Source: Microbacterium flavescens (GTDB taxonomy: Bacteria > Actinomycetota > Actinomycetes > Actinomycetales > Microbacteriaceae). Taken from it: 64,000 bases of DNA. The DNA lies in the NCBI RefSeq assembly GCF_018588945.1, contig NZ_JAFIWA010000006.1, forward strand, positions 62,001-126,000. Reading direction: 5' to 3'. The notes beneath the pieces are model-generated. The model was not told where the DNA came from, did no database searches, and was given only the letters and a program-made list of their open reading frames with translations. Of this stretch, positions 17,698 to 25,628 are shown piece by piece. The position numbers were made by a program, and so were the translations under genes. The stretch's first letter is position 1; every line of letters starts with the position of its first letter.

Positions 17698-18168
17698 TCA
17701 GCGGATGCCGCGGCCCCCGCCCTCGACGAGCCGCGCCAGGTTGCTCAGCGACGATGCCAGGCCGACGGCGTGGTCGTCGGGGTCGATCCCGGACGGCGCG
17801 CCGGACGCCTCGACCTGGACGTGGGTTCCGCCGTCGCCCTCGGTGAAGGTCCACGTCATGGTCATGGTGCCGCGATACGCCGGATCGTCGGAGGGGAAGT
17901 CGATCTCCTCGACGATGAGCGCGCAGGCGTCGACGGCGATGCGGCGCACGTCCGCGACATCCGACTCCTCCGTCGCCTTGCCGCCGCCCTCGGGCGGCTC
18001 GTCGTACGTCAGCACCATCCGGTAGCCGGTCTGCGCGTCGAAGTGCTCGAACCTTCCGGTCATGCCGTCCGGCGGCAGCCACGCGAGCATGGCGCCGGGG
18101 TCGACGAACGCACGGAAGACGTCGTCGGGCTCGGCCGCGATGAACCGGGATGCCGCATCCACCCGCAT
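17698..18168 (-). CDS. SRPBCC (AHSA1-like) family protein
   Basis: The 156-residue protein has the helix-grip pattern of the activator-of-Hsp90-like SRPBCC family. FIAAEPDDVFRAFVDPGAMLAWLP occupies ~9-32 as an opening strand and helices. GTMTMTWTF and GTHVQVEASG form the central strands, and a final helix (VGLASSLSNLARLVE) closes the hydrophobic pocket. Members bind small hydrophobic ligands or act as enzymes or toxin-type pockets, and many are uncharacterised. It converges with the gene at 16907 (20 nt apart) and is divergent from radA (59 nt apart). Confidence 0.75.
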   Translation of the reverse strand: MRVDAASRFIAAEPDDVFRAFVDPGAMLAWLPPDGMTGRFEHFDAQTGYRMVLTYDEPPEGGGKATEESDVADVRRIAVDACALIVEEIDFPSDDPAYRGTMTMTWTFTEGDGGTHVQVEASGAPSGIDPDDHAVGLASSLSNLARLVEGGGRGIR

Positions 18169-18227
18169 GCGGTCACCCTACGCCGCGCCTGGGAGCGATG
18201 TCGCGACCCCGACGTACGCTGAAGCCC

Positions 18228-19598
18228 ATGGCCGCCACCCGACGACCCACGCAGACCGCGCCGTATCGCTGCACCGAGTGCGGGTGGACGACGATCAAGT
18301 GGGTCGGCCGCTGCGGCGAGTGCCAGCAGTGGGGCACCGTGGTCGAGGCATCCGAGCCCACCGGACTCCTGCGCTCGGTCACGCCGGTCGCGCCCGGTGC
18401 AGGCCGGGCGGCGCGGCCCATCACGCACATCGACACCGCCGACGCCCCCCGGCGCACGAGCGGAGTCGGCGAGTTCGACCGCGTCCTCGGCGGCGGGGTC
18501 GTGCCCGGCGCGGCCATCCTGCTGTCGGGCGAGCCCGGTGTCGGCAAGTCCACGCTGCTGCTCGAGGTCGCGGCGCAGTCGGCGAAGGCCGGGCGCCGGG
18601 TGCTCTACGCCTCGGCGGAAGAGTCCACGGCGCAGGTGCGGCTGCGGGCCGAGCGCACCGGCGCGCTGCACGACGAGCTCTACCTCGCGAGCGAGACCGA
18701 TCTCGCCACGATCCTCGGACACGTCGACGAGGTGCGTCCCGAGCTCCTGATCGTCGACTCGGTGCAGACTGTCGCGTCGTCGCTGTCCGAAGGCATGGCC
18801 GGCCACCCCTCGCAGGTGCGCGAGGTCGCGTCGACGCTCATCCGCGTCGCCAAAGAGCGCGGGCTGCCGGTGATCATCGTCGGGCACGTGACGAAAGACG
18901 GGTCCATCGCGGGTCCGCGCATCCTCGAGCACCTGGTCGACGTCGTGTGCCACTTCGAGGGCGATCGGCAGACTTCCCTGCGGTTCGTGCGGGCGCTCAA
19001 GAACCGCTTCGGGCCGACGGACGAGGTCGGATGCTTCGACATGACCGGCGCTGGCATCGCCGAGGTGCCCGACCCGAGCGCGCTGTTCCTCGGCCACGGC
19101 TCGCCCGAGCCCGGCACGTGCGTCGCGATCGCCCTTGAGGGGCGCCGCGCGATGCCCGTCGAGGTGCAGGCGCTGACGATCACCGCGACGAGCCCCAACC
19201 CGCGGCGCATCGTGAACGGCGTCGACGCCGCCCGCGTGGCGATGGTGCTCGCCGTCCTCGAGAAGCGGGGCGGCGTCAAGACGAGCGACAAGGACGTGTA
19301 CGTCTCCACCGTCGGCGGCGTGCGCTTCACCGAGCCGGCGGCCGACCTCGCGATCGCGGTCGCCGTCGCGGGCGCCGTGAACAACGAGTCCGCGCCGAAG
19401 ACGCTCGCCGCCGTCGGCGAGCTCAGCCTCGCGGGCGAGGTGCGTCCCGTGACCCAGGCCGCGCAGCGGCGGTCCGAGGCCGCACGACTCGGCTACACCG
19501 ACGTCATCGACAACCGGTCCGGCACGCTGCGCGGTGCTCTGAACGACGTCCGCACCCGGCTGCGCCCGGTGCGCGGGGCGGACGTCCCCGAGTTCTAG
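18228..19598 (+). CDS. radA: DNA repair protein RadA
   Basis: The protein has 456 residues. An N-terminal zinc finger uses Cys15, 18, 29 and 32 (CTECGW and CGEC). A RecA-like ATPase follows, with Walker A GEPGVGKST at 101-109 and Walker B LLIVD at 173-177. The RadA-specific KNRFG motif is at 258-262, and a Lon-protease-like domain forms the C-terminus. RadA drives branch migration during recombinational repair. The ATG at 18228 is the start used by the family; upstream codons are not conserved-looking. The stop overlaps that of the convergent SseB-like gene by four bases. Confidence 0.95.
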   Translation: MAATRRPTQTAPYRCTECGWTTIKWVGRCGECQQWGTVVEASEPTGLLRSVTPVAPGAGRAARPITHIDTADAPRRTSGVGEFDRVLGGGVVPGAAILLSGEPGVGKSTLLLEVAAQSAKAGRRVLYASAEESTAQVRLRAERTGALHDELYLASETDLATILGHVDEVRPELLIVDSVQTVASSLSEGMAGHPSQVREVASTLIRVAKERGLPVIIVGHVTKDGSIAGPRILEHLVDVVCHFEGDRQTSLRFVRALKNRFGPTDEVGCFDMTGAGIAEVPDPSALFLGHGSPEPGTCVAIALEGRRAMPVEVQALTITATSPNPRRIVNGVDAARVAMVLAVLEKRGGVKTSDKDVYVSTVGGVRFTEPAADLAIAVAVAGAVNNESAPKTLAAVGELSLAGEVRPVTQAAQRRSEAARLGYTDVIDNRSGTLRGALNDVRTRLRPVRGADVPEF

Positions 19599-20002
19599 GC
19601 GTCGAGCGCGGCGAGGAGGTCCGTCGGCGATGCCTGAAGCGGGTGCGGCCCCGCGATGTCGAAGAACACCGTGGTGATCTCCGCCTCGTACGTGCCGAGG
19701 AAGGCGCGCAGCCAGGCGGGGGACTGCAGCGCGACATTCGGCGGCAGGGTCTCGGGCTTGTTCGCCGCGTCGCTGAAGAGCAGGAGCGCGATGTCGCCGG
19801 TCCGCGGGTCGCGGTAGGTCCAGACCTCGCCGACGTCGAGCGGGTTGTCGCGCTGGCCCGGACGCATGAGCGGCACCACCGTGGGCCCGTGCCGCAGCGC
19901 GAAGGCGACGGCGGCCATGTCCTGGGTCTGCAGCGCGTCGCTCAGCTGGGTGTTCCGGAACTCGAGGGGCTCCGTCTTCTTCGCGCGCTTCTTTCCTGCC
20001 AC
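19595..20002 (-). CDS. SseB-like domain protein
   Basis: The protein has 135 residues. A GTG start at 20002 is chosen because it gives the basic opening VAGKKRAKK; further upstream the frame reads through palindromic repeats. Segments such as AFALRHGPTVVPLMRPG and GDIALLLFSDAANKP resemble the strand pattern of SseB N-terminal domains, which are of unclear function and are common downstream of radA in actinobacteria. No signal peptide or catalytic motif is visible. It converges with radA and overlaps it by four bases. Two 51-bp palindromic repeats lie just upstream, where its promoter should be. Confidence 0.6.
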   Translation of the reverse strand: MAGKKRAKKTEPLEFRNTQLSDALQTQDMAAVAFALRHGPTVVPLMRPGQRDNPLDVGEVWTYRDPRTGDIALLLFSDAANKPETLPPNVALQSPAWLRAFLGTYEAEITTVFFDIAGPHPLQASPTDLLAALDA

Positions 20003-20042
20003 CCGTCCAGCGTAGACGGCGCCATGCGCGCCCTCCTTCCCC

Positions 20043-20093
20043 GCTCCCCTGTCACGAAACGTCGATGCGACCCACCTAATACGACAGGGGAAC
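20043..20093 (+). repeat. 51-bp palindromic element, copy 1
   Basis: The arms TCCCCTGTC and GACAGGGGA pair over 9 bp, with a ~29-nt interior that begins ACGAAACGTCGATGCGACCC. It belongs to a five-member family in this window, all 51 bp long and in the same orientation. Confidence 0.75.
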
Positions 20094-20129
20094 CCTGTGG
20101 CCTGACCCCGCACCGGGCACCGCAACCCC

Positions 20130-20180
20130 GCTCGCCTGTCACGAAACGTCGATGCGACCCACCGAATGCGACAGGCGAGC
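20130..20180 (+). repeat. 51-bp palindromic element, copy 2
   Basis: The arms GCTCGCCTGTC and GACAGGCGAGC pair perfectly over 11 bp. Relative to copy 1, a C in the left arm and the matching G in the right arm have both changed, so pairing is kept. The interior is nearly identical to copy 1. Confidence 0.78.
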
Positions 20181-20196
20181 CCCGCACGAGACCGGC

Positions 20197-20913
20197 TCAG
20201 GCGAGGAAGCCGCGCAGCAGGGCCTCGGTGCCGGCGAGATGGTCGAGGACTGCGGCCTCCGCGGCATCCGCTCGCCCTGCCAGGATCGCGGTGACGATGT
20301 GCTCGTGCTGGGCGTTGGCGTGCTCGATGTTGCGCGGCAGGAGCGGGAACGTGTCGAGCCAGCCGTTCACCTGGGCCCGGTTCTCAGCGGCGAGCGCCAC
20401 GAGCGACGGGATGCCGGCGACTTCGGCGATCACCAGATGAAGCAGCGTGTCGAGCCGACGGTAGTCGGTGGCGGATGCGCCCGAGACCGCCTCGTACCGC
20501 GCCCACAGCTCGTCGCGCTGCGCGGCATCGAGGGAGCGGGATGCCGCGGCCCGCGCCGCGCCCGCCTCGAGAACGCGCCGGAGCCCGAGCACGTCGTCGA
20601 GCTGTGCGGGGTCGACGACTCCGGGATGCGGCGGCTGGGGCAGGGGGTCGGCGACGAAGGTGCCGCCGTAGCGCCCGCGACGCCGGACGAGGTATCCGGT
20701 GTCGGCGAGCTCGCGGATGGCCTCGCGCACGGTGTCGCGGCTCACCGCATACAGCGTCGCGAGCTCGCGTTCGGCCGGGAGTGACTCACCCGGCGCGACG
20801 ACGCCGAGACGGATGGTCTGCACCAGGCGCGCGACGGTGTCCTCGAGGGCGTTGCCCTCGCGCACCGGCCGGTAGACGGCCCGTCGCACCTCCCGCAGCG
20901 GCGTCTCGGTCAT
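20197..20913 (-). CDS. GntR family regulator, FadR/FCD subfamily
   Basis: The protein has 238 residues. A winged helix-turn-helix occupies ~15-85, with GESLPAERELATLYAVSRDTVREAIREL. An all-helical FCD ligand domain follows (~105-235), holding the acidic and histidine positions typical of a metal-dependent effector pocket (DTLLHLVIAE, NAQHEHIVTAI). FCD regulators usually repress the catabolic genes beside them and respond to a pathway acid. It is last in line behind the SDR gene on the same strand, so it probably controls the gamma-glutamyl amine pathway. The ATG at 20913 is preferred over a GTG at 20925 because GGGGTGGGG sits at ribosome-binding distance. Confidence 0.85.
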   Translation of the reverse strand: MTETPLREVRRAVYRPVREGNALEDTVARLVQTIRLGVVAPGESLPAERELATLYAVSRDTVREAIRELADTGYLVRRRGRYGGTFVADPLPQPPHPGVVDPAQLDDVLGLRRVLEAGAARAAASRSLDAAQRDELWARYEAVSGASATDYRRLDTLLHLVIAEVAGIPSLVALAAENRAQVNGWLDTFPLLPRNIEHANAQHEHIVTAILAGRADAAEAAVLDHLAGTEALLRGFLA

Positions 20914-20939
20914 GGCCGGCCCCACCCCGTTGCCCGTTC

Positions 20940-21027
20940 GTTGAGCGAGGGAGCGCAGTGACCGAGACGAAAGTCCCCGGCCCGACGAGGAAGCCGGGGG
21001 CGTCTCGTCTCGCTGCGCTCGCTCAAC
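20940..21027. repeat. Inverted GTTGAGCGAG element between regulator and SDR genes
   Basis: The left arm begins GTTGAGCGAGGGAGCGCAG. The right arm, read on the minus strand, begins GTTGAGCGAGCGCAGCGAG. Between them sits a smaller hairpin (CCCCGG near 20974, CCGGGG near 20997). It fills almost the whole gap between the two genes and could act as a terminator for the SDR transcript. Confidence 0.6.
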
Positions 21028-21037
21028 GACCTCTCCC

Positions 21038-21817
21038 TCACAGCGGCGTCACGTACGCGTTGGTGATGCCCCCGTCGACGACGAAGGCAGTGGCGGTGAT
21101 GAAGGACGCGTCGTCCGAGGCGAGGAAGGCGACCGAGGCCGCGAGTTCCTCGGGCTCGGCGAACCGGCCCATGGGCACGTGCACGAGCCGGCGCTGCGCG
21201 CGCTCGGGATCCTTGGCGAAGAGCTCCTGCAGCAAAGGCGTGTTCACCGGCCCGGGGCACAGGGCGTTCACGCGCACGCCCTGCCGCGCGAACTGCACGC
21301 CGAGCTCGCGCGTCATCGCGAGCACGCCGCCCTTCGACGCGGTGTACGAGATCTGCGAGGTCGCCGACCCGAGCAGCGCGACGAACGACGCGGTGTTGAT
21401 GATCGAGCCCTTCCCCGCGGGCACCATGTGCCGCAGCGCCGCCCGCGAGCAGAGGTACACGCTCTTGAGGTTGACGTCCTGCACGCGATCCCACGCCGGC
21501 AGCTCCGTCGTCTCGATCGAGTCGTCGTCGGCGGGCGAGATCCCGGCGTTGTTGAAGGCGATGTCGAGCCTGCCGAAGTCGGCCGCGACGCCGTCGAAAA
21601 GCTCGTTGACGGATGCCTCGTCCGCCACATTCACGTGTCGATACGCGCCCCCGACCTCGGCCGCCGCGGCCTCGCCCGACGCCGCATCGAGGTCCGCGAT
21701 GACCACGCGCGCGCCTTCGGCGGCGAAGCGGCGCGCCGTCGCGAGCCCGATCCCGGACGCGCCCCCGGTGATGATCGCGACCCGGTCCTTCAGGCGCTGG
21801 GTGAGATCGATGGTCAT
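21038..21817 (-). CDS. Short-chain dehydrogenase/reductase (SDR)
   Basis: The 259-residue classical SDR has the cofactor motif TGGASGIG at 17-24 and ADLDA after the second strand, which favours NAD. NNAG is at ~89-92, with catalytic Ser144, Tyr158 and Lys162 (YTASK). In this cluster it is the only candidate for oxidising the capped substrate to an aldehyde before the aldehyde dehydrogenase. That would suit an alcohol such as gamma-glutamyl-ethanolamide (inference). The start at 21817 has GGAGAA upstream. Longer frames read into the space before the aldehyde dehydrogenase stop, 61 nt away. Confidence 0.85.
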   Translation of the reverse strand: MTIDLTQRLKDRVAIITGGASGIGLATARRFAAEGARVVIADLDAASGEAAAAEVGGAYRHVNVADEASVNELFDGVAADFGRLDIAFNNAGISPADDDSIETTELPAWDRVQDVNLKSVYLCSRAALRHMVPAGKGSIINTASFVALLGSATSQISYTASKGGVLAMTRELGVQFARQGVRVNALCPGPVNTPLLQELFAKDPERAQRRLVHVPMGRFAEPEELAASVAFLASDDASFITATAFVVDGGITNAYVTPL

Positions 21818-21878
21818 GGGTTCTCCGTTCGTGCGGGGCGTTTCGTCGCGGTCAGCTCGCTCGATGGCCTGGTGCCGG

Positions 21879-23243
21879 TCACGAGGCATCCGTCGCGAAG
21901 AAGACGTTCTTCGTCTCGGTGAAGTGCTCGGCGGCGTCGGGCCCGAGCTCGCGGCCGAGCCCCGAGGCCTTCATGCCCCCGAAGGGCGTCGAGTACCGCA
22001 CCGAGGAGTGGGAGTTCACCGACAGCACGCCGCTCTTCACGGCGCGCGAGACCCTCACGGCGCGGCCGAGGTTCTCGGTCCAGATCGATCCCGCAAGACC
22101 GTACGCGGTGTCGTTGGCGAGGCGGATGCCGTCAGCCTCGTCGTCGAACGGCAGCACCGCGACGACCGGACCGAAGACCTCCTCCTGCGCGAGGCGATCG
22201 CTCGGCTGGGCGAGCACGACCGTCGGCGCGAACCAGAATCCGTCGCCCTCGGGAGCCGAGCCGCGGAACGCGACATCCGCGTCGTCGAGGAACGACGCGA
22301 CGGTGGAACGGTGGGATGCCGAGATCAGCGGCCCCATCTGCGTGGACTCGAGCGCCGGATCGCCGACCTTCCACTCGGCCACGGCGGGCTCGAGCAGCTC
22401 GAGGAACCGGTCGTAGACCGACCGCTGCACGAGGATCCGGCTGCGTGCGCAGCAGTCCTGCCCGGCGTTGTCGAACACCGCACCGGGCGCCGACGCGGCG
22501 GCGAGCTCGAGGTCGGCGTCGTCGAACACGATGTTGGCGCTCTTGCCGCCGAGCTCGAGCGTGACGGGCTTGAGGTTGCGGGCGCATCCGGCCGCGACAT
22601 CCGTCCCCACCTCCGTCGAGCCGGTGAACACGACCTTCCGCACATCCGGATGCGAGACGAACCGCTGGCCGACCACCGATCCCGACCCGGTCACCACCGT
22701 GAACAGACCGTCGGGCAGCCCGGCCTCGAGCGCGAGATCGCCGAGGCGCATCGCCGTCAGCGGGGTCAGCTCGGCGGGCTTGATCACGACGGCGTTGCCC
22801 GCGGCGAGCGCCGGCGCGAACCCCCACGACGCGATGGTCATCGGGAAGTTCCACGGCACGATGATCCCGACCACGCCGTACGGCTCGTGGAAGGTCACGT
22901 CGAGCCCGCCCGCGACCGGAATCTGCAGGCCGCTCAGCCGTTCCGGCGCCCCCGAGGAGAAGTTGAGCACCTGGGCGACGTGCGACGCCTCCCAGCGAGC
23001 GGATTCGATCGGATGCCCCGAATTGAGCACCTCGAGCTGCGCGAGCTCCTCGACGTGGTCTTCGACGACCCGCGCGAACCGGCGCAGCGCGTCGGCACGG
23101 GCGACCGGCGCGAGGCCTGCCCACGTCCGCTGTGCCCGGACGGCCCGCGCCACAACGGCGTCGACATCCTCGACGGTGGCGCGGCCGATCTCGCGGATCG
23201 GCTGGGCCGTCGCCGGGTTGATGACGGTGAACGTGCCGCTCAT
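21879..23243 (-). CDS. NAD(P)-dependent aldehyde dehydrogenase, gamma-glutamyl aldehyde type
   Basis: The 454-residue ALDH-superfamily enzyme has VPWNFPM with Asn132, FTGSTEVG at ~207-214, ELGGK with Glu230, and GQDCC with catalytic Cys264. It is slightly short at the N-terminus for the family (usually 475-500), but all catalytic elements are present. Placed between a gamma-glutamyl hydrolase and an SDR, it should oxidise a gamma-glutamylated aldehyde to the acid, like PuuC. The start ATG overlaps the hydrolase stop by four bases (ATGA), so the two are translationally coupled. Confidence 0.88.
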   Translation of the reverse strand: MSGTFTVINPATAQPIREIGRATVEDVDAVVARAVRAQRTWAGLAPVARADALRRFARVVEDHVEELAQLEVLNSGHPIESARWEASHVAQVLNFSSGAPERLSGLQIPVAGGLDVTFHEPYGVVGIIVPWNFPMTIASWGFAPALAAGNAVVIKPAELTPLTAMRLGDLALEAGLPDGLFTVVTGSGSVVGQRFVSHPDVRKVVFTGSTEVGTDVAAGCARNLKPVTLELGGKSANIVFDDADLELAAASAPGAVFDNAGQDCCARSRILVQRSVYDRFLELLEPAVAEWKVGDPALESTQMGPLISASHRSTVASFLDDADVAFRGSAPEGDGFWFAPTVVLAQPSDRLAQEEVFGPVVAVLPFDDEADGIRLANDTAYGLAGSIWTENLGRAVRVSRAVKSGVLSVNSHSSVRYSTPFGGMKASGLGRELGPDAAEHFTETKNVFFATDAS

Positions 23244-24127
23244 GCCGACACCCCCTGAGAAGCTGCGCGATATTCGGATGCCTCGGCCACGAGCCCCGCG
23301 AACAGTCGGCGATCCTCGGCGTTCTCCTCGGGGTGCCACTGCACGCCCACGAGGTACTGCTCGCCCTCCGACTCGAACGCCTGCACGAGGCCGTCGTCGG
23401 TGCGCGCGGTGACGACGAGCCCGTCGCCCAGCCGGTCGACGCCCTGATGGTGGTAGCTGTGCACGTCGAGCGCGCCGGCCCCGACGAGCGCGGCGAGCCG
23501 CGAGTCGGCGTCGACCGTCACCTCGTTCGTGGCGAAGACGCCGCCCCCGATGCGGTAGCGCTCGGTGCCGATCGCCTCGGGAAGGTGCTGGTGCAGGGTG
23601 CCGCCTCGCGCGACGTTGACGAGCTGCAGGCCCCGGCAGATCGCGAGGACGGGCATCCGCCGCTCCTCCGCGCCGCGGAAGAGCGCCAGCTCCCATTCGT
23701 CGCGCTCCGGCCGCGCGGGATCGGTGAGCGGATGCCGCTCCGCGCCGTACAGCTCGGGCTGCACGTCCATGCCGCCGGTCAGGATGAGTCCGTCCAGGCC
23801 GTCGAGCACGGCCTCGGCCGCGGCATCCGGACCCGGCTGCGGCGGGAGCAGCACCGCGATCCCGCCGGAGTCGGTGACCGCATCGAAGTACTGCTGCGGG
23901 AGGAATGCGGCGCGCACGTCCCACACGCCCTGCTTCGCCTGCTCCAGGTAGGTCGTCAGGCCGATGACCGGCCGTCGCGTCTCGGCGAGGTCCGCCGGAT
24001 CGAGTGCCGCCGCAGGCGGTGTATCGAGATCCGCCGGATCGAGTGCCACCGGAGGCGGTGTATCGAGATCCGCCGGATCGAGTGCCACCGGAGGCGGTGT
24101 ATCGAGATCAGAGCCGCTCAAAGCCAC
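23240..24127 (-). CDS. Gamma-glutamyl-amine hydrolase, class I glutamine amidotransferase (PuuD-like)
   Basis: The protein has 295 residues. The catalytic domain runs from ~50 (RRPVIGLTTY) to the end, with the nucleophile Cys164 in AICRGLQLVN and the His/Glu pair in VQWHPEEN. PuuD-type enzymes release glutamate from gamma-glutamyl acids such as gamma-glutamyl-GABA. Residues 8-46 are three tandem 13-residue repeats of the LDTPPPVALDPAD type, absent from ordinary family members. The start lies inside the last codons of the glutamine synthetase gene (20-nt overlap). A later GTG within the repeats is possible. The gene sits second in the pathway operon. Confidence 0.87.
   Translation of the reverse strand: MALSGSDLDTPPPVALDPADLDTPPPVALDPADLDTPPAAALDPADLAETRRPVIGLTTYLEQAKQGVWDVRAAFLPQQYFDAVTDSGGIAVLLPPQPGPDAAAEAVLDGLDGLILTGGMDVQPELYGAERHPLTDPARPERDEWELALFRGAEERRMPVLAICRGLQLVNVARGGTLHQHLPEAIGTERYRIGGGVFATNEVTVDADSRLAALVGAGALDVHSYHHQGVDRLGDGLVVTARTDDGLVQAFESEGEQYLVGVQWHPEENAEDRRLFAGLVAEASEYRAASQGVSA
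23991..24107 (-). repeat. Three in-frame 39-bp tandem repeats in the hydrolase gene
   Basis: The units are 23991-24029, 24030-24068 and 24069-24107. Units 2 and 3 are identical except at the edges, and unit 1 has two substitutions (GCCGCCGCAGG for GCCACCGGAGG). Each unit encodes 13 residues, so copy-number change would keep the frame. Confidence 0.9.
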
Positions 24128-25463
24128 GCACCCTTTCCCAATCGGTCACGGCGGCGTCGAAGGCCTCCACCTCGATGCGCGCCTGGTTCAGATAGTGATC
24201 GACCACGTCGTCGCCGAACGCGGCACGGGCGATGGCGGACTCGTCGAAGAGCTGGGCCGCCTCGCGCAGGGTGGTCGGCAGGTGGTCCACGCCGGCAGCG
24301 TAAGCGTTGCCGGTGAGCGCGTCGGGCAGCGGCAGCTCGTGCACGACGCCGTGCAGACCGCCCGCGATGATCGCCGCGATCGCGAGGTACGGGTTGACGT
24401 CTCCGCCCGGCACGCGGTTCTCGACCCGCAGCGAGGAGCCGTGGCCCACGACCCGCAGTGCGCACGTGCGGTTGTCGACTCCCCATGCGATCCCCGTCGG
24501 GGCGAACGAGCCGGGCGCGAACCGCTTGTACGAGTTGATCGTCGGCGCGTACAGGAACGTGAACTCGCGGAGCGTGGCGAGCACGCCGGCGATCCAGTGC
24601 TCCATCAGCGGGCTGAAGCCGTGGGCGCCGTCGCCCGCCATGACCGGCTCGCCGTCGTCGGAGCGCAGCGACAGGTGGATGTGACAGCTGTTGCCCTCGC
24701 GCTCATTGAACTTGGCCATGAACGTGATCGACTTGCCGTGCGCGTCGGCGATGGACTTGGCGCCGTATTTGTAGATGGTGTGCTGGTCGGCGGTCTCGAG
24801 CACTTCGGCGTAGCGGAACGCGATCTCCTGCTGGCCCAGGTTGCACTCGCCCTTCACGCCCTCCGTGTAGAGGCCCGCGCCGTCCATGCTCAGGCGGATG
24901 TCTCGCAGCAGCGGCTCCAGGCGCCCGGACGCGAGCAGGTCGTAGTCGACGTTGTAGTCGGTGGACGTCTTGAGGTCGCGATAGCCCTTGGCCCAGGCAT
25001 CCCGATATGAGTCGTCGAAGACGATGAACTCGAGCTCGGTGCCCGAGAAGGCGACGAGCCCCCGGTCGGCGAGGCGCGCACGCTGGCGCTTGAGGATCTC
25101 CCGCGGCGACTGCACAACCGGGTCGCCGTTCTCCCAGCCGAGGTCCGCCATCACCAGCGCGCTCCCCGGCACCCACGGCACGTGCCGCAGCGTGTCCGTG
25201 TCGCTCAGCAGCATCATGTCGCCGTAGCCCGTGTCCCAGCTCGACATCGCGTAGCCGTCGACCGTGTTCATGTCGACGTCGACCGAGAGCAGGTAGTTGC
25301 AGGCCTCCGCGCCGTGCGGGAGCACTTCCTCCTGGAACAGCCGCGCCGATACCCGCTTGCCGATCAGGCGGCCCTGCGCGTCGGCGAACCCGACGATGAC
25401 GGTGTCGATCTCGCCCGCCGAGATCGCGGCGTTCAGGTCGTCGACGCTGAGGTTGCCCGGCAT
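24108..25463 (-). CDS. Glutamine synthetase family protein, gamma-glutamyl amine ligase (GlnA4/PuuA-like)
   Basis: The 451-residue GS-superfamily ligase joins glutamate to an amine with ATP. It shows the GS catalytic-domain segments: EGVKGECNLGQQEIAFRY, HGKSITFMAKFNEREGNSCH with the metal/ATP region, and NSYKRFAPGSFAPTGIAWGVDNRT with the glutamate-binding Arg. RVENRVPGGDVNPYLAIAAI lies towards the end. Neighbours rule out a plain nitrogen-assimilation role: hydrolase, aldehyde dehydrogenase and permease form a catabolic set. Actinobacterial relatives act on polyamines or ethanolamine, and the sequence alone does not decide between them. The start ATG 25463 has GAAGGAT upstream. Confidence 0.85.
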   Translation of the reverse strand: MPGNLSVDDLNAAISAGEIDTVIVGFADAQGRLIGKRVSARLFQEEVLPHGAEACNYLLSVDVDMNTVDGYAMSSWDTGYGDMMLLSDTDTLRHVPWVPGSALVMADLGWENGDPVVQSPREILKRQRARLADRGLVAFSGTELEFIVFDDSYRDAWAKGYRDLKTSTDYNVDYDLLASGRLEPLLRDIRLSMDGAGLYTEGVKGECNLGQQEIAFRYAEVLETADQHTIYKYGAKSIADAHGKSITFMAKFNEREGNSCHIHLSLRSDDGEPVMAGDGAHGFSPLMEHWIAGVLATLREFTFLYAPTINSYKRFAPGSFAPTGIAWGVDNRTCALRVVGHGSSLRVENRVPGGDVNPYLAIAAIIAGGLHGVVHELPLPDALTGNAYAAGVDHLPTTLREAAQLFDESAIARAAFGDDVVDHYLNQARIEVEAFDAAVTDWERVRGFERL

Positions 25464-25546
25464 ACGTCCATCCTTCCAGTTCCGACCTTTGCGGCGGCAC
25501 GAGCCCGGTCGGGGTTCGCCAACAGTAACGATGAATCTGGGTCCAA

Positions 25547-25556
25547 AGGTAGACAC
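25547..25556. promoter_or_regulatory. Candidate GntR/FadR-type operator
   Basis: The sequence GGTAGACACA, read in reverse TGTGTCTACC, contains GT-C-T-AC, which fits the loose FadR-subfamily consensus GTm-kAC. It lies in the 165-bp divergent region between the ligase and permease genes, where the cluster's regulator would be expected to bind. Confidence 0.25.
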
Positions 25557-25628
25557 AACCCGCCAATAGGCACCACAATCATGCCCAAGACGCACCCCCC
25601 GCGTCCAACCCGAGAGCACGGAGGATCG

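Noticed and set aside
24108..25463. Assignment as a nitrogen-assimilating glutamine synthetase
   Set aside because: Operon with gamma-glutamyl hydrolase and aldehyde dehydrogenase fits an amine-capping ligase better.
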